From NCBI GenBank assembly GCA_048213135.1, contig PS015101.1, positions 51,514 through 88,278 on the forward strand: DNA of 36,765 nt, read 5' to 3'. The notes under the pieces were generated by a model, which saw only the letters and a program-made list of their open reading frames with translations, did no database searches and was not told the DNA's origin. Within the stretch, counting starts at the first letter, position 1. The number at the start of each line of letters is the position of its first letter. Shown here one piece after another: positions 1-10,550 of the stretch. The position numbers were made by a program, and so were the translations under genes. This DNA comes from Reclinomonas americana ATCC 50394 (lineage: Eukaryota; Jakobida; Jakobea; Jakobida).

Positions 1-1489
1 ACGGGAACGGAAGAGAAAGGGGAGCAGAAAGGGGAAGAGAAGGGGGAAGACAAAGGGGAGAGATGAAAGGGGAAGAGAAGGGGAAGCGAGAAGGGGGAAC
101 AGGGAGAAGAGAGGGAAAGAGTGCCATGAGTAGGCACAAGGAGAGGCGGTGAGAGATAGAGTTGCTTGCGTGCTCTCACCGGCGAATGAGCACATTGGGC
201 AGCGCCTTGGGATACAGCTGACACACCCGCGCGACGAGCAGCGCCAGCGTCACGCCACCAAAGAAGCCAAGAATATTCGAATACACGCCACGCCCTGTCG
301 GAAACGAACAAAATAAGAGGCAACCGCTTGCACAACGCTGCCTTGCATGCCCGCAACTGCGCGCCCACAACTTGACCGCCCGCAACGTGACACGAAACGG
401 CTCAATGCGCGGCACCAACCGAAAGAACTCGGCCGCCACACGCGGACCATTCAACGACCTCTGCGTCTGCTCATCGACTCCGCGCAAGTGATTCTCATCC
501 AACACATCCCACTCGACGCCCGGCTGCGGCGCCGATGCCACCGCCGCAAAGAGCAAATCCACGGGCACTCCACGACAGCGGAACTTGATCACAGGCACGT
601 ACGCATCGGGAACAGGCTGTCGTGCATGTCAACAGAGAGAGAGAGAGAGAGAGCAGTCAGAAGGAGAGCACGAGACACAGGGAGAAAAACGGCAGGGAGA
701 ACGATGGCAGGGAGAACGACGCACAGGGAGAAAAACGACAGGGAGAGAGAAGTGAGAACCACACAAACAGGGAAAGAAACGGCAGGGAGAGAGACGTAAG
801 AGAACGACACACATAGAGAGAAAGAGAGTACGAGACACACTCAAGACAAACATACAGGGAGAGAAGAGAAAGGAGAGAATGAGAGACTTGTTCTTTGAAA
901 AATGCATGGCAAACCGTCAACTCTGCGACATCTGCGCGCGCGGCCAGTGCATCCACAAACGACGAGAAGAAGTCGCCACGTGTCACACACGTCGGCGCAA
1001 TGACCACACTGCACGCATGCATGCATGTATGAATGATTACGTAACGGATTTTGCCTCCGTTTTTTTTCTCTTTTGTCACGCAACGCGTCAATGTCTGAGC
1101 CGCTTCCATGCACACCCAGTGCGTACGATCCAAACGGCACCATTCGCGCAGTGCCACCTGCACCTGAAAGACCCTTTGCGCGCGCACATGACTCCACCCA
1201 TTCACATGCGCATTGCTCCAGATCTCCAATGACCTTGCGTGCATGCTCTGTGTAAGCAGACTTTAGAGAGAGAGAGAAAGAGAAAGAGAGACGAAACTCG
1301 CTGTCTCAGCAATGACTCCTCCTCTGACTCGTACAGTTGAAAGTCGTGCAAAAGCGCATCTAACTCCGCAGAGGCGGCCTCGTCGGCGGCAGTCGGCTCA
1401 GTCAACGAAATGGGCTCTGGATAAATGAGTAAGAGAGAGAGAGAGAGAGAGAGAAGCAGAGAGAAAAGAGAAGGCGAGCTCACCGCCAT
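1..1489 (-). CDS. PAP: Poly(A) polymerase, N-terminal part (gene continues past left edge)
   Basis: Adds the poly(A) tail to nuclear pre-mRNA 3' ends. Six exons are placed: 1484-1489, 1298-1414, 1085-1233, 888-1008, 358-616 and 180-294, all phase-consistent, giving 255 residues. Seen: the nucleotidyltransferase signature FGSYALGVHGSGSDIDA with the two metal-binding Asp, the third catalytic Asp in VPVDLLFA, then the conserved RSLNGPRV, LVPRIEPFR, LRAVKLWAR and GVYSNILGFFGGV blocks of the eukaryotic PAP central domain. The C-terminal RNA-binding part lies beyond position 1; positions 1-170 are purine-rich low complexity, presumably intron. The start (Met-Ala, then a 69-nt intron) is short compared with animal PAP and could be incomplete. 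Two introns begin with GTTGCG. It is divergent from the coiled-coil gene at 2026. Confidence 0.93.
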
Positions 1490-2025
1490 ACATGTTATGT
1501 CGAAAGTGGACAATGGACAGAGCGAGCGCGGTTGTCCACTTTGATCACAGAGTGAGTGTGCAGGGTTGAATGCGTTTTGCCGTGCGCAGTGCGAGAGAGA
1601 GAGAGAGAGAGAGAGTAATGCGCGTGTGTTAGAGAGAAAAGGGGAAAGAGAGAACATCTCGAAAGTGGACAATGGACAGAGCGAGCACAGTCTGATCAGA
1701 GTGCACAACGCGTTATGCCGTGCTTAGTGCGAGAGTAGCTGTGTATGTGCATGCGTGTGTGTAATAGAGAGAAAAGAAGAAGAGCCCACTGCGATCATCT
1801 CGAATGTGGACAATCGAGAATTGTCCATTGTCCACTTTGATCACCGAGTGAGAGCGAAGGGTTTAACGCCACACACACACACGCGCGCACAGTGCAGCAA
1901 GAAAGGCGTGCACACACACGGAGCAGCACAAAGCATTACAACTTTTGTGTGTGGACAGTGCGGGACAGTGCTCACTCTGTCCCCTTCTGTCCCTTAGTGT
2001 TTGTGTGAGTGAGTGTGAGGGGAGA
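1490..2025. promoter_or_regulatory. Divergent promoter region with three repeat copies
   Basis: Spacer between the poly(A) polymerase start (-) and the coiled-coil gene start (+). It holds three diverged copies of a ~140-155 bp unit beginning near 1498, 1654 and 1796, each opening with CGAAnGTGGACAAT. Copies 1 and 3 also carry the reverse-complement ATTGTCCAC or TTGTCCACTTTGATCA; in copy 3 the two face each other across a short loop (about 1806-1836). No TATA box is evident. A regulatory role is inferred from position only. Confidence 0.5.
1498..1910. repeat. Three-copy tandem repeat with GTGGACAAT/ATTGTCCAC motif
   Basis: Direct repeats start near 1498, 1654 and 1796. Shared landmarks are the GTGGACAATGGACAGAGCGAG block in copies 1 and 2, TTGATCACmGAGTGAG in copies 1 and 3, and TGCCGTGCkyAGTGCGAGAG in copies 1 and 2. 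Copies are interrupted by GA microsatellites. The self-complementary core could form a hairpin or bind a dimeric factor; that is inference. Confidence 0.7.
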
Positions 2026-4812
2026 ATGTCGATGTTTGCTGTGGAAGAGGAGAATCGCGTTTTGCAGCGTGTGCTTGCACAAAAGGAGGCGGAGATTGAT
2101 CGTTTGCGCAAGGTGTGCACGCACATGCAATTCGCTTTTTTTTTCATGGCACACTCACTGACTCTCTCTCTCTCTCTCTCTCACTTGCGCTCACTCTCGA
2201 TCGCTCAATAGCAAGTGGAATACTTTGAGAAGTTGACACAGGATGGTGTGTGTGCTGTGTGCATGTGTGTGTTTGTTGTTTGTGATGTTGTTCCGACGAG
2301 GCAAACGCACAGAGCGCGGTCGAGTGGCGCAACAATCGCTGGATGATATGAAGAATAGGTGAGCGGAGAGAGAGAGAGAGAGAGAGAGAGAGGAGGAGAG
2401 AGAGAGAGGAGGAGGAGAGAGAGAGGAGGAGAGAGAGAGAGAGAGAGTCGCGACGACGACGCGTCGTACGACGTACGGACCGGACGGACGGACGGTAGTA
2501 CGGTACGACGACGANNNNNNNNNNNNNNNNNNNNNNNNNNNNNNNNNNNNNNNNNNNNNNNNNNNNNNNNNNNNNNNNNNNNNNNNNNNNNNNNNNNNNN
2601 NNNNNNNNNNNNNNNNNNNNNNNNNNNNNNNNNNNNNNNNNNNNNNNNNNNNNNNNNNNNNNNNNNNNNNNNNNNNNNNNNNNNNNNNNNNNNNNNNNNN
2701 NNNNNNNNNNNNNNNNNNNNNNNNNNNNNNNNNNNNNNNNNNNNNNNNNNNNNNNNNNNNNNNNNNNNNNNNNNNNNNNNNNNNNNNNNNNNNNNNNNNN
2801 NNNNNNNNNNNNNNNNNNNNNNNNNNNNNNNNNNNNNNNNNGTTCGCCCCTCACACTCTTCTACCTCTCGTTCTCCCCTCTCGTTCTCCCTCTCTCGTTC
2901 TGTCCCACTCTCGTTCTCCCTCTCTCGTTCTCCCTCTCTCGTTCTCCCCTCTCGTTCTCCCCTCTCGTTACGCCCTATCGTTCTCTCTCTCTCGCTCTCC
3001 CCTCTCGCTCTCCCCCTCTCGCTCTCCCCCTCTCCTTCTCTCGGTCTCCCCTCTTGTTCTCCCCTCTCGCTCTCCCTCTTGCTCTCCCCTCTTGCTCTCC
3101 CCTCTTGCTCTCCCCTCTTGCTCTCCCCTCTCGCTCTCCCCTCTCGTTCTCCCTCTCGCTCTCCCTCTCGTTCTCCCTCCCTCGCTCCCCTCTCGTTCTC
3201 CCCCTCTCGTCCTCCCCTCTCGTTCCTCCCTCTCGTTCTCCCTCTCTCGTTCCTCCCTCTCGTTCTCCCCCTCTCGTTCTCCCCTCTCGTTCCGCGCTCT
3301 CGTTCCGCCCCTCTCGCTCATCACCTCCCCCGCAGCTACGAGGCACAGCTGCGACAGATGCGACTCGATCACGAGGTGACTGTGCGCGACATCAAGCGCG
3401 CGTATGAGAAGGAGACGCAGCGAGTTGCGTCTCTTTGAAGTGTGTGCATCTCCATTGCCTCTTCGTCTTCACTCACTTTATGAGCCGCGACAGCTGGAGC
3501 GCAATGCCGCGGTGGCGCTGGATCGCATGTATAGCGGGCGATCGACGGAGGAGTTTGTGCATCGGAATCAGGTGGAGGAGCTGCGTGAGCGATTCAATGC
3601 GCAGGCCAAGGCGCTGGAGGAGGCGCTGGAGCGGGAGCAGAGGCGGGCGGATGAGGCGCGTGAGGCATACCATCGACTGGCGGTGGAGTCGAGTGGGCGC
3701 ATCAAGCAGCTGGAGCACGAGGTGCGTGTGGCGCGACGGCTGGCCGACACGGACGAGACAATGGCAGCGTTGGGTATCGATCGCTCGGAGCGTGGAACGA
3801 CGGGACGGAAGGACCGCCTGCTCAGCAGCGGAGGAGGAGGCAGCGGCGGTGGGCTGCGCACGCCCACGAACAAGGCGCAGTCGTCGTCGGCGTCGTCGTC
3901 GGATGAGGACGAGGCGGCGGCGCACAGTCGCTTCTTCAACGACAAGTTGCTGGAGTTCCGCACGAGGGAGCGCGAGTTGGTGGAGCAAATAGCGTCGACC
4001 AAGCGCACGTACGAGAAGGAAATGGCTGATGGTGAGTGGCGGGGGAGGATGGAGGAGGAGAATGAGAATGGTGAACTCACGTTTTCCTCATGTCGGGCAG
4101 TGCTGGAGAAGATGCTGGTGCTGGTCGACGAGAAGCACGCGTTGCAAGAATCGCTCAAGCACTCCAACTCGCAGCTGCTGCGTGCGCAGGCCGATGTGGA
4201 CCGCCTGCGCAACGAAGTGGATCGCTACTCGACTGTTGCGTGCACGCAGCTTTTTGTCGTGGGAGAGTTATGTGTTGTCTCACTGGGCGATTTGTTGTGT
4301 GCAGGAGCTGGAGGTCAAGATTCGCGAGTGCAATCGTCTCGAGGATCTGTCACGGCAGCTGGAGTTCGACAACAAGGACGTCAGTGAGCGGCTACGCACC
4401 ATTGAGCTCCGGCACGCTGACGCATGCAGCGAAGGTGTGTGTTCCAGAGGGGAAATGCAAGGCTTTGTCATGCTGTGCTGCCGCTCATCGATCGACAGGT
4501 GAACGGCTGCGACACCTGCTCCGTGCGGCCTCGGCACACACGCAAGAAATACTGCACGAGAACGAGGTGCTGGCGCGGCATTCGAATATTGGCCGACCTC
4601 TGTCGGCCTCGGCCCCATCACCCGCACGCAGTTCGTTCGAGACATCGCTGCGCGGCACGCGGCCTCTGCCGCAGTCGTCAATCGCCACCGATGGATCGCT
4701 AATCTCCACGCTGGCGGGCAGCGGCAGTGGTCCTGGATCGCTGTCGTTTAGTGCATTTGGCGGAGCGTCGTCCGCCGCCGCAGCCTCGAAGCGCGTGTCA
4801 TTTTTGTTGTAA
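2026..4812 (+). CDS. Long coiled-coil protein ending in a KRVSF motif
   Basis: Exons 2026-2112, 2212-2245, 2301-2358, 3336-3423, 3494-4031, 4101-4234, 4305-4434 and 4499-4812 join in phase to about 460 residues. Exon 3 might instead begin at 2313, also in phase. Most of the chain is charged heptad-like helix rich in Glu, Arg and Leu. Exon 5 is interrupted by a Gly/Ser-rich patch and an acidic Ser/Asp patch, and the last exon has a Ser/Ala/Pro-rich tail. It ends SKRVSFLL-stop, which matches the RVxF docking motif for protein phosphatase 1. No family was recognised; a centrosome, cilium or cytoskeleton protein is plausible but unproven. Intron 3 (2359-3335) contains an assembly gap that could hide an exon. 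Confidence 0.8.
2366..3330 (+). repeat. Low-complexity intron: GA tracts, gap, then CTCTCGTTCTCCC minisatellite
   Basis: Intron 3 of the coiled-coil gene. It begins with GA/GGA microsatellite, then CGACG/TACGG-rich sequence up to the gap, and resumes as about 490 bp of degenerate tandem CTCTCGTTCTCCC / CTCTTGCTCTCCC units. No splice-bounded exon with protein character was found in the readable part. Confidence 0.85.
2515..2841. other. Assembly gap (327 N)
   Basis: Run of N inside intron 3 of the coiled-coil gene, flanked by simple repeats on both sides. Confidence 0.99.
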
Positions 4813-4848
4813 GTCGCAACGCCCCGCGATGCTCGAGCGTGCGTGTGA

Positions 4849-5125
4849 ATGTAGCGATGATATAAACCAACACTTTCTCTGTGTGCGCGCGTGGTTCTTC
4901 ATGTAAGTTCTCTACAACTGCGCGCAGCACTTTTCTCCAATCATAATGTAGCGATGACAGAAACCGACACATTTTGCGTGTGCGCGCGTAAGTTCTCTCT
5001 ACAACTGCGTGCAGCGCTTGTCTCCAATCATAATGTAGCGATGACAGAAACCGACGCTTTTGTGTTTGCACGCGCGTGGCTCTCCATACAATTCCTCTAC
5101 GCCAAGTGCGTTACTGCGCGCACAT
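4849..5125 (+). repeat. Three-copy ~90-bp tandem repeat between convergent genes
   Basis: ATGTAGCGATGA recurs at 4849, 4945 and 5033. Each time it is followed by an AAACCrACrC..TTTnTGTGTGCGCGCG block, then a TACAACTGCGnGCAGC block and, in copies 1 and 2, CTCCAATCATA. Copy 3 is more diverged at its end. The array fills most of the spacer between the stops at 4812 (+) and 5138 (-), so it may lie in the 3' UTR of either gene. Confidence 0.85.
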
Positions 5126-5137
5126 TCTCTCATCTCC

Positions 5138-6451
5138 TCACTTCTTTTGCTTGTTCTGCACGGCGACCACGCGATCGACAAGGTCTTGCGATGCGTAGCA
5201 TTGAGCCTGTGCACCCACATGCGCGTGTCAGCACCCTCGACGATACACAGACTGCCTCTCGAGCAGAACATACCTGTGCGTCGGCCTCGCGCTGCAGGCA
5301 CCGATCGAGATCACCGAGCACCTGCTGTCGCAGACTCTGCAGGGCAGTGCGCACCGACAGGGAGCCAGCATCGGCAATCTGATACGCGATCTCCAGCGCT
5401 CGTGGCAGCACCTACGGATATGGTTCAGTCGGTGGCACGAAGCGGAGAGCTGCGGGGTTTCACGCAACATCATCGACACTCGGGCACGCCTCCAGCACCA
5501 CACCGCGCTTCGCCGCCTCGTCACCCGAAATCAATTCTCCACTCAACAGCAGATAGTTGCTGACTTGCGAGTTGCCGACAATGCGCGGCAGGAAGAAGGT
5601 GCCGCCCATGCCCGGATGCAGGTTGAGCTTGGTAAAGTTGACGCCGAGCTGTGCGTTATTCTGACGACTGAGTGTCGAAACAGAATGAGATGAAGAAGGG
5701 CGAGGATTGTTGCACCTTGGCAGTGCTCGAGGCCACGCGAATGTCGGTGGCCAGTGCCACGCACAGTCCAGCGCCCACAGCTGTGAGTGGAGAGTCAGTC
5801 GCGAGGAGAAACTCTTCTTCTATCTGCAGTGGGCGGACATACCGTGCCCGTTGATGGCCGAGATGACGGGCACTGGCAGCTGCAAGAGCGACAGGAAGCG
5901 ACCGTAACTAATACAGCAGAAGGCACGCATGTGAGTGTGTGTGTGAAAGAAAAAGAAAGACAGTGGCAAGAGGGGCGCAACAAGGCTCGCATGTGCTTCG
6001 CATTGTCGGCTGGTGTCGATCGCGACCGCTCCAGCAGGAAGTCCAGGTCGCCACCAGCACTAAAGGCACGACCGGCACCTTACACAACAAGCATCCAGTG
6101 AGTGAGTGACTCTCTGAGCAGAGTGAGGGAAGGGGGTGAGCGCGCACCAGTGAGCACCACTGCTGAGAGTGTGTCAGGCGACTCGGTCTTGAGCTGATCG
6201 ACCACTCGCACGAAAGCTTCGCCCATTTCCACGCTGAGTGCGTTCAGCTTGCTCTGTGGTGTGGCGATTTAGCAGGAGAGAGAGACTAAGAGAGAGAGAG
6301 AGAGAGATGAGGAGAATGCAACTGGTCGATTGAGTGTGATGATTGCCACACGCTTGTCGCGCTCTGCACGCGTGAGCAACACGGGTGCGTTGGCGTCGGA
6401 GGACATGAGGCGACGGAGAGGGGCGGTGGTGAGAAGTCGGCGCGCGAACAT
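5138..6451 (-). CDS. Enoyl-CoA hydratase/isomerase-family (crotonase fold) protein, probably mitochondrial
   Basis: Exons 6323-6451, 6148-6253, 5982-6078, 5843-5907, 5716-5780, 5469-5660, 5274-5411 and 5138-5206 give 286 residues, the usual crotonase length. Seen: an Arg/Leu-rich N-terminus like a mitochondrial presequence (MFARRLLTTAPLRRLM), SKLNALS, the oxyanion-hole motifs GRAFSAGGDL and AINGHAVGAGL, and LHPGMGG. The fold binds acyl-CoA thioesters. The two glutamates used by classical enoyl-CoA hydratase appear replaced (Cys about 139, Phe about 163), so hydratase activity is doubtful; an isomerase, hydrolase or other crotonase reaction is possible. Two introns start with GTTGCG and one with GTTGCA. 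Confidence 0.92.
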
Positions 6452-7159
6452 GGTCGGAAAAATGAGGAATGCATGACAGGCGGGACGCAGGCTGCTGCTC
6501 TTGCTGCGAAGTCTGCTCGTTTCGTGCTTGTTCTAGAAGGCGCCTCACACAGAGCGTTGATGAGGGATGCTCTTTCCAGCTCGCCTGGAGAAGCCGGTCT
6601 GACTGTGCAGCTAACTGGGATGCGATCGCCAGTGAACTGCGCAACGGATCCGGAAGCACTGCACCCAACTCGCAGTCGGTCCTCCTATCTCACTTCGTCT
6701 TGTAGGTGTCTGACTGTGGCGCGATCACTCGTGCACTGTGCAACGGAACCGCTGCGCGAAGCTCGTAAGCATTCCTCTTCCCAGCTCGCTCAGGCGAGTT
6801 CGCAGTGCCTATTACTGCCGGTGCACTGTAGAATCGACACTGCTGCGCCCAGCTCATAGTCGTTCCTCCTTTCAGTTCCCGATGAAGAGATTGTTGGCTT
6901 CTGTTTGTGATGCCATCGCCGGTGCACTACGCAATCGGCACCGCTGCGCCCAGCTCGCAGTCAATCCCTCCCTGCGCCACGTGCACTGTTCATCGACAGA
7001 ACCAATCCGTCCAGCAGAGATCGCGGTGTACGCTCATTGCATCCACACCACCCACTGCGCATGTAACTGTCATGCGATTCCCAGCGTTCGACAATGCTTC
7101 CCACTCGCTGCAGCTCCAACCATCGTCGTTCTTCCAAACAGGCACGATATACACTTCCA
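6452..7159. repeat. Intergenic spacer with four diverged ~100-bp repeat copies
   Basis: No gene seen between the crotonase start and the IMP3 stop, both on the minus strand. Four related blocks start near 6618, 6719, 6820 and 6912. The shared core is GTGCACTrnGCAAysGnAmC followed by GCTGCGCCCAGCTCGCAGTC and a TTCCTCnTnyC segment. Open frames across it are accidental. Confidence 0.7.
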
Positions 7160-8912
7160 TCACTTGCGCTTCTTCTCAGCCGGTCGCGCTCCATCCAGTT
7201 CGTAGTCATCCAGCTGATCGTTGTAGCGCATGATCTGCACGACACGTAACGAGTCAGTGACACCAGTGGATGCAGACAGAGACACGAATCCCTCCGTGCT
7301 TTTTTCTTCCTCTCTCGTCTTTCTCTCCCTTCTCTGCTTGCCTTCGCCCTCTCCTCTCCTCTTCCTCTCTTGCCCCCTCTCCTCTCCTCTCCCTCTCTTG
7401 CTTTCTACTTCCCCTCTCGCCCTTGCCCCCCTCTCGTCTCCCCTCCTCTCCCCTCCGCGCTTCCTTCTTCCTCACTCCTGTGCTTCCCTATTCCTTTCTC
7501 GCCCTCCTCTCCCTTCCGTGCTTCCTTCTCCCTTGTCCCCGCCTTCGCCCCTCTCTCCCTCATCACCTTTTCGCGAATCTTCGAGTTGCGCGTCCACGTC
7601 ACAAAGTCTTCCATGGTGCGCGTCACATGGAACGCCGGCTCTGTCACCACGTGCGGCCCCACGCGAATGTCTGCGCAGAACAAAAAAATGAGCAATCAAT
7701 TTCGCACAGAAAAAGGGGAGACAAGGAGAGGCACACAACGTCCTTGCTCCACAAACGACACGGCCTCGGCCAGCTGCTCCGCCATCTTCAGCTTCTGCAG
7801 CATCACCGCCAGTCGCCGCCGGCAAAAGGCCGACACTGCCAGCTTCTCGCACACGGTAAGGTTGGTGGTGGAGGTGATCACGCCCATGTTGAAGCTGCGG
7901 GGGAGGAGAGAGTGTGAACGGGAGAAGGCGAAGGTGAAGGAGAAGGTGAAGAGGAGAATGAAAAGGCAAAGGATAAGAGGAGAAGGAGGAGGAGAAGAAG
8001 AGCAAGAGAGACAGGTTGAGCAGGAGGAGAGGAAGAAGATGTAAAAGAAGAAAATTAAGGAGGAGGAGGACGAGAAGAAGAAGAAGAAGAAGAAGAAGAA
8101 TAAGGAGGAGGAGGAGGACGAGAAGAAGAAGGAGAAGGCGAAGAAGACGAAGTACAAGGAGGACAACATCATGAGGAAGGAGGAAGAAGAAGAAGAGGAA
8201 GAAGAAGGGGACGAAGAAGGGGACGAAGAAGAAGAAGAAGAAGAAAGAGGAAGAGAGAACGAAGACGACGAAGAAGACAAGAAGGAGAAGAAGAAGAAGA
8301 AGAAGAAGAAGAGGAGGAGGATGAAGAAGACGGAGAAGAAGAAGAAGAAGCAGAAGAAGGAGAAGTCGGAGAAGCAGAACAAGAATAACAACAAGGAGGA
8401 CAACAACAACGACATCATGATCATCATCCCCTGCAAAACAACAACACCCTGCAGCAGAAGACACGCAACAGCTTCTCCAACAGCTGCTCAGTGACACGAA
8501 TCCTCACGGGATCACGCTGTGGCAACTCCTTCAATTGCGACACCAGCTTGGTCACCAGTCCGCACACCTTGTTGTACCTGCACTCCAGTGAGCACACAGA
8601 CACCACACGCACAGAGCAAGAGCAAGAGAGCAGACTCAACTTGGAGTAATCATCGCGATCCTGCAGGTAATACTTGCGCATCACCTCGATCTCGCGCTGC
8701 TGCTTGCTCGATCGTGTGGACGCTCCATACAAGTCCACTTTTCTCAGCAGCTGTGTGTGCACACAGAGAAAAAAAGTGAGTCTCGTGCACATTCACATCA
8801 CCAGACATGGCCGACTTGCTGATTCACTTTCTTCTCTAGATGAAGACTCAGATGACGACTGAGACACAGCGACACAACGCACCTTCTTCTCATGGTGCTT
8901 GAGCTGACGCAT
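7160..8912 (-). CDS. IMP3: U3 snoRNP protein IMP3
   Basis: Component of the U3 small nucleolar RNP of the SSU processome, acting in early 18S rRNA processing in the nucleolus. Exons 8883-8912, 8641-8750, 8470-8577, 7740-7894, 7567-7670 and 7160-7234 give 193 residues (human IMP3 has 184). Seen: start MRQLKHHEKKLL, RKYYLQDRDDYSKYNK, LPQRDPVRI, the FCRRRL and VEQGHIRVGP core of the S4-like RNA-binding region, MEDFVTW, RYNDQLDDYEL, and a basic KKRK tail. Intron 3 is about 575 nt of almost pure pyrimidine on the coding strand. Its donor is GTTGCG; the others are GTGCGT, GTTGAG, GTTGTG and GTGATG. The start lies 152 bp from the ABCE1 start. Confidence 0.95.
7895..8463 (-). repeat. Polypyrimidine expansion filling IMP3 intron 3
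   Basis: About 500 nt are nearly all A/G on the plus strand (GAA, GAG and AAG triplets), so C/T on the transcribed strand. Long Glu/Lys or Leu/Phe frames here are by-products of the triplet composition. All other IMP3 introns are about 60-330 nt. Confidence 0.9.
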
Positions 8913-9064
8913 CCTCGCGTTCTCTCTCTTTGGTGTGATTGGTGTCGTTCGAATTCCCGCGCGCGAGCCTCGTTTGTCACAGGCCCGTCACACTCATCTG
9001 GCGTCCTCGTGGAGCGCGCATCTGTCTGTCTCCTGCCTCTCTGTGTGAGTGAGTGATATAAGCC
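8913..9064. promoter_or_regulatory. Divergent promoter of IMP3 and ABCE1
   Basis: 152 bp between two divergent start codons of ribosome-biogenesis and ribosome-recycling genes. It contains GGTGTGATTGGTG (a CCAAT-type ATTGG) near 8931-8943 and a GC-rich CCCGCGCGCG stretch. Promoter function is inferred from position. Shared control would make sense because both genes serve ribosomes. Confidence 0.5.
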
Positions 9065-10550
9065 ATGGGCAAGGGAAAGAAGGCCGCACGCGCGGGAGAA
9101 GATGAGGACACGAGGGTCCGTATTGCCATTGTGTCTGGCGAGCGATGCAAGCCGCGCAAGTGCAAGCAGGAGTGCAAGAAGAACTGCCCGATTGTGAAGA
9201 TGGGTGAGTGGCAGCAGAGAAAAGAAGGAGACGGGCGAAGTGGGGTTGGGACATGGTGCGCACACATGTGTGCTCACTTTCACACGCACACGTGCATGTG
9301 TGTGCACTTGAGTTGCTTGATGCGTCCATCTGCACGCGCTTGTGCCGATGTCTGTGAGTGAGTGGGCAGTGAGCAGCGAGGGGACATGTCCAAACTGCGA
9401 CTGTCTGTGTGTGTGACCACTCATGTGACCACTCGCGTGCAGGCAAGCTGTGCATTGAGGTGAATCCGGCCGACAAGATCTCCTTCATCTCCGAGGAGCT
9501 GTGCATCGGATGCGGCATCTGTGTCAAGGTTCATCAAGATTGGAAGGGCCGACTTGTCTTTTCCCAGCGCAGATCCTAACTCGGTCGTTCGTGCAGAAAT
9601 GCCCATTCGAGGCCATTGCGATCATCAATCTGCCGAAGGATTTGTCGTCGCAGACCACACATCGTTATGGACCCAACTCGTTCAAGCTGCATCGTCTGCC
9701 GCAGCCGCGTCCGGGTCAGGTGCTCGGTCTCGTCGGCTCCAATGGAACGGGCAAGTCGACAGCGCTGAAGATCCTCGTCGGCCAGTACAAGCCGAATCTG
9801 GGCCGCTGGGATGTTGCGCACGCATGCATTCGTTTCCTGTGGTGTTAGTCTTCAAGCTCAATCTCCTCTGTCTCGCTTTCCAGAACCCGCCAGAGTGGAC
9901 CGAGATCCTGCAGTACTTCCGTGGCTCGGATCTGCAAAACTACTTCACCAGGCAGCTGGAGGAGAGGCTGCGTGCCAAGATCAAGCCGCAGTACGTCGAC
10001 CACATCCCCAAGGCCGTCAACGGCACCGTGAACCAGGTGGTGGCGTCCAAGGACGAGAAGCAATGTCGCGATCATTTGCTGAGGGAACTCGGTGCGCAGT
10101 GAGCCCGTTGTCTCTCTCCCCCCTCCGCTTCTCTCTCTCTCTCTCTCACACACACACGTTCGAATAGACCTCGAGAAGATTGCTCACCGCAACGTGGGCG
10201 ACCTGAGCGGTGGTGAGCTGCAGCGCTTTGCCATTGCTGTGGTGTGGATGCAGGAGGCCGATGTGTACTTGTTTGATGAGCCGTCGTCGTACCTCGACAT
10301 CAAGCAGCGCCTCGTGGCTGCGCGCATCATTCGCGACCTGCTGACCACCGACAACTACGTGGTCGTCGTCGAGCACGATTTGTCCGTGCTGGATTACCTC
10401 TCGGACTACATTTGCATGCTGTACGGTGTGCCGGGTGCGTACGGAGTTGTCACTACCCCGTTCTCTGTCCGCGAGGGCATCAACATATTCCTGGCGGGAT
10501 TCTTGCCGACGGAGAACTTGCGCTTCCGCGAGGTGGAGCTGACCTTCAAG
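9065..10550 (+). CDS. ABCE1: ABCE1/Rli1 ribosome-recycling ATPase, first half (FeS domain and NBD1)
   Basis: ABCE1 splits ribosomes after termination using two ATPase domains and two 4Fe-4S clusters. Exons 9065-9203, 9443-9528, 9597-9812, 9884-10091 and 10168-10550 are in phase (344 codons). Seen: ferredoxin cysteines in [15 protein letters not shown] and [12 protein letters not shown], Walker [10 protein letters not shown] (about 122-130), signature [10 protein letters not shown], Walker [13 protein letters not shown], and [13 protein letters not shown]. The reading stops at [13 protein letters not shown] followed by a GTGGGT donor. The NBD2 Walker A region is absent, probably in the neighbouring gaps. 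The C-terminal half appears on the opposite strand at 12062-12709. Confidence 0.95.

Noticed and set aside
1080-1085. GC-AG intron in poly(A) polymerase
   Set aside because: The apparent need for a GC donor disappears when GTTGCG two bases upstream is used; it gives the right phase and restores DIDAVVIAP.
7472-8497. Long poly-Leu/Phe (minus) and poly-Glu/Lys (plus) open frames
   Set aside because: They arise from GAA/GAG triplet low complexity inside IMP3 intron 3, flanked by exons that fit IMP3 in phase.
8945-8960. GTTCGAATTCC resembling a tRNA T-loop
   Set aside because: The flanking five bases do not pair and no anticodon, D or acceptor arm is found; it lies in the IMP3/ABCE1 promoter.
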